Origin: Lysobacter helvus
Lineage (GTDB): Bacteria; Pseudomonadota; Gammaproteobacteria; Xanthomonadales; Xanthomonadaceae
NCBI RefSeq assembly: GCF_018406645.1
Contig: NZ_AP024546.1
Coordinates: forward strand, 248,001 to 312,000
Length of the DNA stretch: 64,000 nt
Direction: 5' to 3'
In this document: piece by piece, positions 26,845-34,916 of the stretch
Position numbering within the stretch: the stretch's first letter is position 1
How the letters are laid out: each line of letters starts with the position of its first letter
Translations under genes and position numbers: made by a program
The notes under the pieces: model-generated
Databases searched by the model: none
The model's input: the letters and a program-made list of their open reading frames with translations, nothing else
What the model was told of the DNA's origin: nothing

Positions 26845-28455
26845 ATGGAGAACCGCGTGCCCCGATCCGTCCATCCGCTGATCCGCACCACGCTGCTCTC
26901 CGCCGGCCTCGCCCTGGCGATCGCCGCGCCCATCGCGGCGCAGAACACCAAACTGCCGGACATCGGCTCCTCGGCGGGCGAAGTCCTCGGCCCCGCGCAG
27001 CAGTCCGAATACGGCGCGATGACGCTCAGCCAGCTGCGCCACTACGGCTACGTGCTGGACGATCCGTTGCTCGAAGGCTGGCTGCAGGGCGTCGGCAACC
27101 GCCTGGCCGCCGCGAGCGACAAGCCGCGCCAGCAGTTCACCTTCTTCCTGCTGCGCGATCGCCAGATCAACGCCTTCGCCACGCTCGGCGGTTACGTCGC
27201 CACCAACGCGGGCCTGGTGCTCGCCGCGCAACGCGAGGACCAGGTGGCCAGCGTGCTCTCGCATGAAATCGCGCACGTCACGCAGGACCACGTGCTGCGG
27301 GCAGTGGAACGCGCGCAACGCGACAGCGTGCCGATCCTGCTCGCGATGCTCGGCGCGATCGTCGTCGCGCAGAAGTCCGGCGGCAATTCCAGCGACGACG
27401 CCACGCTGGCCGCCGTCACCGGCGCGCAATCGCTGCTCTACCAGCGCCAGATCGACTACACGCGCGACAACGAAGCCGAAGCCGACCGCGTCGGCATGCA
27501 GACGCTGTCGCGCAGCGGCTACGACCCGATGGCGATGGCCGAATTCTTCACCACGCTGCAATCCTGGGTGCGCGCCAACCAGGGCGGCGAACGCGAACGC
27601 ACGCCCGATTACCTGCAGACGCACCCGGTCACGGTCACGCGCATCAGCGAAGCCAAGCAACGCGCCGCGCAATTGAAGACGCGCCCCACGTTCTCCGCGC
27701 CGGCCGCCACCCACAACCCGCTGCTGCCGGGCAACATGCAGTTGCCGAGCGCAGCCTTGCAGCCCGTCGCCGGCACCGGCCAGTTCGGCTGGGCGAAGGA
27801 ACGCCTGCGCGTGCTCAGCGCCGACACCCCGGCCGCCGCGATCCGCGAATACGAACAGATGCGCACGCGCGCCCCGCTCGACGATGCGCAGCGCTACGGC
27901 CTCGCCCTCGCCCACCTGCTGGCCAACCACGCCGCTGCGGCGACGGAAGAACTCACCCCGCTGCTGGCCGCCCACCCCGGCGACCTGTGGCTCGACCTTG
28001 CCATGGGCGAAGCCGAAGCGCGCGGCGGCAAGACCGCCGCGGCCGACGCCCGCTTCCAGGGCATGGTCGCGCGCATGCCGCGCAACCGCGCCGTGGTCCT
28101 CACCTACGCCAAGGTCCTCGGCGAACGCGGCGACGCCGCCTCCGGCAAGCGCGCCCAGGCGATCCTTCGCCCGCTGGCGGGCAGCAGCGCCGACGACCCG
28201 ATCTTCCAGGAAACCTTCGCCCGCGCCAGCGAACTGGCCGGCGACCCCATCCGCGCCGGCGAGGCCTACGCCGAGGTCGAATACCTCAACGGCCGCCCCG
28301 AACGCGCCCTGGCCCAGCTGCAGAACCTGAAGAAGCGCCCGGAACTGGACTACTACGCCCGCGCGCGCATCGACGCCCGCATCGCCGCCATCACCCCCAC
28401 GGTGCTCGAACTGCGCCGCCAGGGCGTGCGCGACGACAAGATCGATCGGCAGTAA
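26845..28455 (+). CDS. bepA: M48 family metalloprotease, BepA/YfgC type
   Basis: A 536-residue exported zinc protease that assists assembly and quality control of outer-membrane proteins, including LptD in E. coli. The start at ATG 26845 precedes a signal peptide (LLSAGLALAIAAPIAAQ). The zinc motif is HEIAH at 140-144, with the third ligand in NEAEADRVG. The C-terminal ~200 residues are TPR-like helical repeats. The gene symbol is by family resemblance and position is not diagnostic. Confidence 0.88.
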   Translation: MENRVPRSVHPLIRTTLLSAGLALAIAAPIAAQNTKLPDIGSSAGEVLGPAQQSEYGAMTLSQLRHYGYVLDDPLLEGWLQGVGNRLAAASDKPRQQFTFFLLRDRQINAFATLGGYVATNAGLVLAAQREDQVASVLSHEIAHVTQDHVLRAVERAQRDSVPILLAMLGAIVVAQKSGGNSSDDATLAAVTGAQSLLYQRQIDYTRDNEAEADRVGMQTLSRSGYDPMAMAEFFTTLQSWVRANQGGERERTPDYLQTHPVTVTRISEAKQRAAQLKTRPTFSAPAATHNPLLPGNMQLPSAALQPVAGTGQFGWAKERLRVLSADTPAAAIREYEQMRTRAPLDDAQRYGLALAHLLANHAAAATEELTPLLAAHPGDLWLDLAMGEAEARGGKTAAADARFQGMVARMPRNRAVVLTYAKVLGERGDAASGKRAQAILRPLAGSSADDPIFQETFARASELAGDPIRAGEAYAEVEYLNGRPERALAQLQNLKKRPELDYYARARIDARIAAITPTVLELRRQGVRDDKIDRQ

Positions 28456-28495
28456 TCCGCGGCAAGAGCGCCGATCACCGCGCCCCGGGCGTACC

Positions 28496-28524
28496 GTGTC
28501 ACCCTTCGGTCACAAAACCGTCGT
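28496..28524 (+). promoter_or_regulatory. Possible Pho box upstream of phoB
   Basis: Three 7-mers spaced by 4 bp: GTGTCAC-CCTT-CGGTCAC-AAAA-CCGTCGT. This spacing (11-bp period) is that of PhoB direct repeats (CTGTCAT consensus), and two of the three units match well. It ends only 12 bp before the phoB ATG, which would leave almost no leader. Confidence 0.4.
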
Positions 28525-28536
28525 CTACTGCCGCCC

Positions 28537-29226
28537 ATGCAGAAGCGCATCCTCATCGTCGATGACGAACCCGCGATCCGGGACATGGTCGCCTTCGCCC
28601 TGCGCAAGGGCGAATACGAACCCATCCATGCCGGCGACGCCCGCGAAGCGCAGTCGTCCATCGCGGACAAAGTGCCGGACCTGATCCTGCTCGACTGGAT
28701 GCTGCCAGGCACCAGCGGCCTGGAACTCGCCCGCCGCTGGCGCAAGGACGCCCTCACCCGCGAAGTGCCGATCATCATGCTCACCGCGCGCGGCGAGGAG
28801 AACGACCGCGTCGGCGGCCTGGAGGCCGGCGTCGACGACTACGTGGTCAAGCCCTTCTCCGCCCGCGAACTGCTCGCCCGCATCCGCGCCGTCATGCGCC
28901 GCTCGCGCGAAGACGACGAGGACGGCAGCGTCAAGGTCGGCGCCCTGCGCATCGATGGCGCCGCGCACCGCGTGTTCGCCGAGGACGCCCCGGTGCAGAT
29001 CGGCCCCACCGAATACCGCCTGCTGCATTTCTTCATGACCCACCCCGAGCGCGTGTACACCCGCGCCCAGTTGCTCGACCACGTGTGGGGCGGCAGCGTG
29101 TACGTGGAAGAGCGCACCGTCGACGTCCACATCCGCCGCCTGCGCAAGACGCTGGAGCCGCACGCCCTCGATCCCATGGTCCAGACGGTGCGCGGCGCGG
29201 GTTACCGCTTCTCCGCCGCCGTCTAG
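28537..29226 (+). CDS. phoB: Phosphate regulon response regulator PhoB
   Basis: A 229-residue OmpR-type regulator. The receiver domain has the acidic pocket (VDDE) and phospho-acceptor D53 in LLDWMLPG, plus K in VVKPFS. The C-terminal winged-helix domain contains GPTEYRLLHFFMTHPERVYT and VDVHIRRLRKTLEP. It activates genes for phosphate uptake when phosphate is low. It is followed after 10 nt by phoR and then ppk and ppx, so the cluster links phosphate sensing to polyphosphate turnover. Confidence 0.94.
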   Translation: MQKRILIVDDEPAIRDMVAFALRKGEYEPIHAGDAREAQSSIADKVPDLILLDWMLPGTSGLELARRWRKDALTREVPIIMLTARGEENDRVGGLEAGVDDYVVKPFSARELLARIRAVMRRSREDDEDGSVKVGALRIDGAAHRVFAEDAPVQIGPTEYRLLHFFMTHPERVYTRAQLLDHVWGGSVYVEERTVDVHIRRLRKTLEPHALDPMVQTVRGAGYRFSAAV

Positions 29227-29236
29227 ACTGGCGCGC

Positions 29237-30601
29237 ATGCCGCCGCGCGCACGCTCCGCCTGGACCCGCACGCTGGGCCAACTCCTGTTGGTCCTGGCGA
29301 TCGCTGCGGTCGTGGGCGTGCTGGTCCGCCATCCGTGGCCCGTCATCACGGTCGCCGCGCTCGGCATCGTCGCGTGGCATTACTGGAAACTGCACGGCGT
29401 CCTGCGCCGCCTCACCGACCGCACGCGCCTGCAACCGCCGCAGGGCAACGGCGTGTGGAACGAACTCGACCGCCTGCTCCACCGCAGCCAGGCCGAGATG
29501 CGCACGCGCAAGCGCCGCCTCGTCGAAATGCTGCGCGCCTACCGCGCCGCGGCGATGGCGTTGCCGGACGCCGTCGTGGTGCTCGATCGCAACAGCCAGC
29601 GCGTGCAGTGGTGCAATCCCGCCGCCGCCACGCTGCTCGGCCTGCACTATCCGCGCGACCTCGGCGCCCCGCTGAGCGAACGCCTGCAGCCGCTGTCGCT
29701 CGCGCGCTGGCTCGCCGCCGGCCGCAACGCCGAACCGTTGATGGACACGCCATCTCCGGTCGATCCCGACCTGCGCCTGAGCCTGCGCCTGATCCCCTAT
29801 TCGGACGAACTGTGGCTGCTCGTCGCGCGCGACGTCAGCAAGCTCATGCGCCTGGAACAGATGCGCCGCGATTTCGTCGCCAACGTCTCGCACGAATTGC
29901 GCACGCCGCTGACCGTCGTGCACGGTTACCTCGACCTGCTCGATCCGGCCGACCAACCCGAATGGGCGCCGATGCTCGCCGAAATGCAGCGCCAGTCGCA
30001 GCGCATGACGCAGCTCGTCGAAGACCTGCTCACGCTCTCGCGCCTGGAAGCGCAGGAAGGCGTGGCCGAAGAACACGTGGGCATGGCGCCGATGCTCAAC
30101 ACGCTCAAGCGCGAAGCCGAAGCGCTGAGCCAGGGCCGCCATCGCGTGGTCGTCGAGGACGCCACGCTCGCCGAAGGCGCCCCGCTCGACCTGTGGGGCT
30201 CGACCAAGGAACTGCACAGCGCGTTCTCCAACCTCGTCAGCAACGCCGTGCGCTACACGCCCGCGGGCGGCACCCTCCGCGTGCGGTTCGCGCGCGAAGA
30301 CCACGGCGGCGTGGTGCTGGCCGTCACCGACAGCGGTTACGGCATCCCCGCGGCGCACCTGCCGCGCATCACCGAACGCTTCTACCGCGTTTCCACCAGC
30401 CGTTCGCGCGAAAGCGGCGGCACCGGGCTCGGCCTGGCCATCGTCAAGCACGTGCTCAACCTGCACCAGGCGCGCCTGTCGATCGACAGCGAAGTGGGCC
30501 GTGGCAGCACGTTCGCGTGCCATTTCCTGGCCGAGCGCACGCTCCCGCGCGACGGCCTCGACGATGCCCCCGCCCCCGCTGAGGCAGAATCCAGTCCATG
30601 A
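29237..30601 (+). CDS. phoR: Phosphate regulon sensor histidine kinase PhoR
   Basis: A 454-residue membrane kinase with two N-terminal membrane segments (about 13-30 and 33-49), a PAS domain (about 103-200), and an H-box with H219 in NVSHELRTPLTVVHG. The ATP-binding domain carries NAVRYTP, DSGYGIP and GGTGLGLAIVKH. It phosphorylates PhoB at low phosphate, normally under control of the Pst transporter, which is not in this window. Its stop overlaps the ppk start (ATGA). Confidence 0.93.
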   Translation: MPPRARSAWTRTLGQLLLVLAIAAVVGVLVRHPWPVITVAALGIVAWHYWKLHGVLRRLTDRTRLQPPQGNGVWNELDRLLHRSQAEMRTRKRRLVEMLRAYRAAAMALPDAVVVLDRNSQRVQWCNPAAATLLGLHYPRDLGAPLSERLQPLSLARWLAAGRNAEPLMDTPSPVDPDLRLSLRLIPYSDELWLLVARDVSKLMRLEQMRRDFVANVSHELRTPLTVVHGYLDLLDPADQPEWAPMLAEMQRQSQRMTQLVEDLLTLSRLEAQEGVAEEHVGMAPMLNTLKREAEALSQGRHRVVVEDATLAEGAPLDLWGSTKELHSAFSNLVSNAVRYTPAGGTLRVRFAREDHGGVVLAVTDSGYGIPAAHLPRITERFYRVSTSRSRESGGTGLGLAIVKHVLNLHQARLSIDSEVGRGSTFACHFLAERTLPRDGLDDAPAPAEAESSP

Positions 30602-32745
30602 ACGCAACACCCAAGCCTTCGCAGTCCCGCGCCTCCGATCCGCGCAATGCCCGGCACGTGCCGCACGACCAGGCCGCGCAAGGCCAGGACGTCGACCCGC
30701 TGCGCGATCCCGCGCTGTACTTCAACCGCGAACTGTCGCAACTGGATTTCAACTTCCGCGTGCTCGCGCAGGCGCGCGATGCGCAGGTGCCGCTGCTCGA
30801 ACGCCTGCGATACCTCTGCATCTCGTGCACCAACCTCGACGAGTTCTTCGAGATCCGCGCCGCCACCGTGCGCCATTCGCAGGACTTCGGCATCCCGCCG
30901 GGCCCCGACGGCGTGGCGCCGGCCGAAGTGCTCAAGCAGATCCACGACCGCGCCGCCGAACTGGTGGACGCGCAATACCGGTGCTGGAACGAAGAACTGC
31001 GCCCGCAGCTCAACGACGCCGGCGTGCGCATCCTCCCGCGCGATGCGTGGAACGCGAAGCAGACGCGCTGGCTGCGCGACCACTTCTGCGAACAGATCCT
31101 GCCGGTGCTTTCGCCGCTGGGCCTGGATCCCGCGCATCCCTTCCCGAAGATCCTCAACAAGTCGCTCAACATCGTCGTCGTGCTGAAGGGCAAGGATGCG
31201 TTCGGGCGCACCGGGCACCTGGCGATCGTGCGCGCACCACGTTCGCTGCCGCGCATCATCCAGATCCCGCAGGAAGTCTCGGGCGGGCCGAGCGACTTCG
31301 TGTTCCTGTCCGCGATGCTCTCGGCGTTCGTCGACGAACTGTTCCCGGGCATGCAGGTGAAGGGCGCGTACCAGTTCCGGGTCACGCGCAATTCCGAGCT
31401 GATCGTCGACGAGGAGGAAGTCGAGAACCTCGCGCTCGCGCTGCGCGACGAACTCATCGGCCGCGGTTACCTGCGCGCCATGCGCCTGGAAATCGCGGAG
31501 CAGTGCCCGACCGACATCGTGCGCACGCTGCTGGTGAATTTCGACCTGCCGGAGAACGCGGTCTACCGCATCAACGGCCCGGTCAACCTCAACCGCGTGA
31601 TCCAGGTGTACGACCTGGTGCAGCGCCCCGACCTGAAATACCCCGCGTTCCAGCCGCGCGCATTGCGCGATGCGGACGCGATGTTCGAACGCGTCGCCGA
31701 AGGCGACGTGTTGCTGCACCACCCCTTCGATTCCTTCGCGCCGGTGCTGGAGCTGATCAAGCAGGCCGCCGAAGACCCGAACGTGCTGGCGATCAAGCAG
31801 ACGCTCTACCGCACCGGCAAGGATTCGCCGATCGTCGAACAACTGGTGCAGGCCGCGCGCAACGGCAAGGATGTCACCGTCGTCGTCGAGCTGCGCGCGC
31901 GCTTCGACGAAGAAGCCAACCTCGGCGTGGGCGACCGTTTGCAGGATGCCGGCGTGCAAGTGGTGTACGGCGTGGTCGGCTACAAGACGCACGCCAAGAT
32001 GCTGCTCATCGTGCGCCGCGAAGGCCGCAAGTTGCGCCGCTACGTGCACCTGGGCACGGGCAACTACCACTCCGGCACCACGCGCAACTACACGGATTTC
32101 GGCCTGATCACCGCCGATCCCGACATCGGCAACGACGTCGACCTGATCTTCCGCCAGCTCTCGGGCCTGGCGCCGGCGATCAAGCTCAAGCGCCTGCTGC
32201 AGTCGCCCTTCACGCTGCATGCCGGCGTGCTGGCGCGCATCGATCGCGAAACCAAGCACGCACGTGCCGGACGGCCGGCGCGCATCATCGCCAAGATGAA
32301 CGCGCTCAACGAACCGCAAGTCGTGCGCGCGCTCTACACCGCCTCGCAGGCGGGCGTGCAGATCGACCTCATCGTGCGTGGCGCGTGCACGCTGCGCCCC
32401 GGCGTGCCGGGCGTCTCCGACAACATCCGCGTGCGTTCGATCGTGGGTCGCTTCCTCGAACACCATCGCGTGTACTGGTTCGGCAACGACGGTGCGCCCG
32501 ACCTGTTCTGCTCCAGCGCCGACTGGCTCGAACGCAACCTGTTGCGCCGCATCGAAACGGGCTTCCCGATCCTGGATCCCGACCTCGCCGCGCGCGTCTA
32601 CGACGAAGCGCTGGCCAACTACCTCGCCGACAACACCAACGCCTGGGCGCTGCAACCCGACGGCCGTTACGAGCGCATCGCGCCCACCGAACACCACATG
32701 CCGCATTCGGCGCAGCTCTCGCTGCTCGCGAAGTTGTGCACGTGA
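30598..32745 (+). CDS. ppk1: Polyphosphate kinase 1
   Basis: A 715-residue enzyme that makes polyphosphate from ATP, associated with the inner membrane. The autophosphorylated histidine is H465 in YKTHAKMLLIV and the second essential histidine is H622 in EHHRVYWFGND. The N-terminal domain begins LYFNRELSQLDFNFRVL. The start ATG overlaps the phoR stop and the stop overlaps a GTG start for ppx, so phoR-ppk-ppx are translationally coupled. Confidence 0.96.
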   Translation: MNATPKPSQSRASDPRNARHVPHDQAAQGQDVDPLRDPALYFNRELSQLDFNFRVLAQARDAQVPLLERLRYLCISCTNLDEFFEIRAATVRHSQDFGIPPGPDGVAPAEVLKQIHDRAAELVDAQYRCWNEELRPQLNDAGVRILPRDAWNAKQTRWLRDHFCEQILPVLSPLGLDPAHPFPKILNKSLNIVVVLKGKDAFGRTGHLAIVRAPRSLPRIIQIPQEVSGGPSDFVFLSAMLSAFVDELFPGMQVKGAYQFRVTRNSELIVDEEEVENLALALRDELIGRGYLRAMRLEIAEQCPTDIVRTLLVNFDLPENAVYRINGPVNLNRVIQVYDLVQRPDLKYPAFQPRALRDADAMFERVAEGDVLLHHPFDSFAPVLELIKQAAEDPNVLAIKQTLYRTGKDSPIVEQLVQAARNGKDVTVVVELRARFDEEANLGVGDRLQDAGVQVVYGVVGYKTHAKMLLIVRREGRKLRRYVHLGTGNYHSGTTRNYTDFGLITADPDIGNDVDLIFRQLSGLAPAIKLKRLLQSPFTLHAGVLARIDRETKHARAGRPARIIAKMNALNEPQVVRALYTASQAGVQIDLIVRGACTLRPGVPGVSDNIRVRSIVGRFLEHHRVYWFGNDGAPDLFCSSADWLERNLLRRIETGFPILDPDLAARVYDEALANYLADNTNAWALQPDGRYERIAPTEHHMPHSAQLSLLAKLCT

Positions 32746-34295
32746 ACGACACGCTCTTGAACAATATTTACGCCCGCCCCGTCGCCACCGCCCTGCCCTT
32801 GCAGGACGGTGATCTCCTGGCCGCGGTCGACCTCGGCTCCAACAGTTTCCACATGGTGGTCGCGCGCTACGTGCTCGGGCAGCTGCGCATCGTCGATCGC
32901 CTGCGCGACATGGTGCGGCTGGCCGAAGGCCTCGACGGCAAGGGCGGGCTCGATCCGGACGTGCGCAACCGCGCGCTCGAAAGCCTGCAACGCTTCGGCC
33001 AGCGCCTGCGCGACATCCCGCCGCAGCGCGTGCGTGCCATCGCGACCAACACCGTGCGCCAGCTCGCCGTGCCGCAGGCCTTCCTGCTGCCGGCCGAAAC
33101 CGCGCTCGGCCACGCGATCGAAGTCGTCTCCGGCCGCGAAGAAGCGCGCCTGGTGTACCTCGGCGTCGCGCACGCGCAACCGCCGAAACCCGGCGAACTG
33201 CGGCTGGTGATCGACATCGGTGGCGGCTCGACGGAATTCATCATCGGCTCGGGCCTGGAAGCGATCGAACGCGAAAGCCTGCAGGCCGGGTGCGTCGCGA
33301 GCACGCGCCGCTTCTTCGCCGACGGCAAGCTCTCGCGGAAGCGCTGGAAGCAGGCGCTGACGGAAGTCTCCGCGGAATTCCAGCAGTTCGCCGGCACGTA
33401 TCGCGCCCTCGGCTGGAACGAAGCGCTGGGCTCGTCGGGCACCAACAAGGCGATCGGCGAAATCTGCGCGGCGATGAAACTCACCAAGGGCGCGGTGACG
33501 AACGTCGCGCTGCCGCAAGTGCGCGATCGCTTGCTGCAGGCCGACACGATCGCCGCGATCGACCTGCCCGGCCTGTCGGAAGAACGCAAGCCGATCATCG
33601 CCGGCGGCATCCTCATCCTCGAAGCCGCGTTCGAAACGCTGGGCCTGGAACGCATGGCGGTGAGCAAGGCCGCCCTGCGCGAAGGCGTGCTGTACGACAT
33701 GCTCGGCCGCGGCGGCGCGGACGATCCGCGCGAAGCCTCGATCACCGCGCTGATGCAGCGCTACGGCATCGACGTCGCGCAGTCCGCGCGCGTCACCGGC
33801 ACCGCGCTGCACCTGTTCGACCAGCTCGCCCGCGCGTGGAAGCTCAACGACGACGACCGCGCGATGCTCGCCCGCGCCGCGCGCGTGCACGAACTGGGCC
33901 TGGCCATCGCACACAGCCAGTACCACGTGCATGGCGCGTACGTGCTGGAGCATTCGGACATCGCGGGCTTCTCGCAGCAGGAACAGCGCGTGCTGGCGGC
34001 GCTGGTGCGCACGCATCGGCGCAACATCCCGAAGTCGGCGTTCGAAGCGATCCCGGATCGTTTGCTCGTCGCGGCGAAGCGCTCGGCCGCGTTGCTGCGC
34101 ATCGCCGTGCTGCTGCATCGCTCGCACGAGGCCGGCGACATCCCGCGGCTGGACGTGCGCGCCGAGGGCGATGCGCTGGTCCTGGTGCTCGACAAGCGTT
34201 GGGTCGAAGCGCGCCCGCTGCTGCGCGCCGACCTCGCCGGCGAACCGGATTACATCGCCGGGCTCGGCGTCACCTTGCGCGTCGAAACCGACTGA
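32742..34295 (+). CDS. ppx: Exopolyphosphatase (Ppx/GppA family)
   Basis: A 517-residue actin-like phosphatase that releases phosphate from polyphosphate ends. I place the start at GTG 32742, which overlaps the ppk stop (GTGA). The protein then begins VNDTLLNNIYARPVATALPL and shortly after has AAVDLGSNSFHMVVA, the first phosphate-binding loop. The second loop is DIGGGSTEFIIG. The C-terminal HD-like domain contains RVHELGLAIAHSQYH. Direct coupling of synthesis and breakdown enzymes is common in proteobacteria. Confidence 0.94.
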   Translation: MNDTLLNNIYARPVATALPLQDGDLLAAVDLGSNSFHMVVARYVLGQLRIVDRLRDMVRLAEGLDGKGGLDPDVRNRALESLQRFGQRLRDIPPQRVRAIATNTVRQLAVPQAFLLPAETALGHAIEVVSGREEARLVYLGVAHAQPPKPGELRLVIDIGGGSTEFIIGSGLEAIERESLQAGCVASTRRFFADGKLSRKRWKQALTEVSAEFQQFAGTYRALGWNEALGSSGTNKAIGEICAAMKLTKGAVTNVALPQVRDRLLQADTIAAIDLPGLSEERKPIIAGGILILEAAFETLGLERMAVSKAALREGVLYDMLGRGGADDPREASITALMQRYGIDVAQSARVTGTALHLFDQLARAWKLNDDDRAMLARAARVHELGLAIAHSQYHVHGAYVLEHSDIAGFSQQEQRVLAALVRTHRRNIPKSAFEAIPDRLLVAAKRSAALLRIAVLLHRSHEAGDIPRLDVRAEGDALVLVLDKRWVEARPLLRADLAGEPDYIAGLGVTLRVETD

Positions 34296-34298
34296 CCG

Positions 34299-34327
34299 CC
34301 GTCGTCTCCGCGAAGGCGGGGAGCCAT
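34299..34327 (+). repeat. REP-like element, copy A
   Basis: It reads CGTCGTCTCCGCGAAGGCGG then GGAGCCATG. This is a variant of the Xanthomonadaceae repeat with core CCCGCGAAGGCGGG. Copy B is its inverse at 34849-34880. Confidence 0.6.
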
Positions 34328-34770
34328 GGTTTGCTGCAGAAGCCCGCCTGGGGTGAAGAGCGCGTCGCCCGAACCCGCGGCGTGGTAAGAATTTCTCGCC
34401 GACGTGGCGGCGAAAATTCTCACCCCACCACGGGCTGGGGCATCACCTTGCGCGCCTTTTCGATCAAGGGGCAGACCGCAAGTTGAGTTCGCTGGCGTGC
34501 GTGTGACGCACGCGCAACCCAATCATTGCTTTCGCGGCAATCAAGAGCGCGGTGCCGCGGCTTTGCTGCCTAATGTGTGGAAGGCACAGACTTGGACAGG
34601 CGCCCCGCCTGCCAGAGAGCAGTGAGGCATTTCAGATGCGAGGGCTCGAGGTGGGCGGCGCGCCGTCCATCCGGAGAAGATGTGTTCGCCAGCGGCCATC
34701 CGAAGCGGTGCACGGGTCTACGCAGGCGTGTTGGCGAAAACAAAACCGCGACGAGATCCGACGCGTCACG

Positions 34771-34821
34771 TCGCACAGTCTTTTCTGCCGCGTTGCTCTT
34801 GCGGCAGAAAAGACTGTGCGA
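34771..34821. repeat. Perfect 21-bp inverted repeat (hairpin)
   Basis: The arms TCGCACAGTCTTTTCTGCCGC and its exact complement are separated by a 9-nt loop. The stem has no T-run after it, so it is not a typical terminator. Confidence 0.85.
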
Positions 34822-34848
34822 TGGGGCGTGGCGGAGCGCCCCTCTGGG

Positions 34849-34880
34849 TGTCCCCGCCTCCGCGGGGACGACGCAGGCAA
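34849..34880 (-). repeat. REP-like element, copy B
   Basis: Read on the minus strand: CGTCGTCCCCGCGGAGGCGG then GGACACCCA. It matches copy A in the first 20 positions with two differences. Confidence 0.6.
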
Positions 34881-34916
34881 CCAGTGAATCCCTGCTTCAG
34901 CAATCACGACGCAGCG

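Larger units (their letters stand above)
34296..34916. other. 620-bp gene-free region with REP-like and hairpin elements
   Basis: No convincing gene lies here; the ORFs are repeat-derived. It holds two copies of one REP-like repeat in opposite orientation (34299-34327 and 34849-34880), an imperfect long hairpin at 34380-34431, and a perfect 21-bp hairpin at 34771-34821. It separates ppx from the S9 peptidase gene, which converge on it. Confidence 0.7.

Noticed and set aside
30382-32706. A 774-residue minus-strand frame
   Set aside because: Antisense to ppk1, with composition typical of shadow frames.
34552-34887. A 111-residue ORF in the ppx/S9 intergenic region
   Set aside because: Its C-terminus (RLRGDD) comes from the REP-like repeat and it crosses the 21-bp hairpin; no protein-like pattern.
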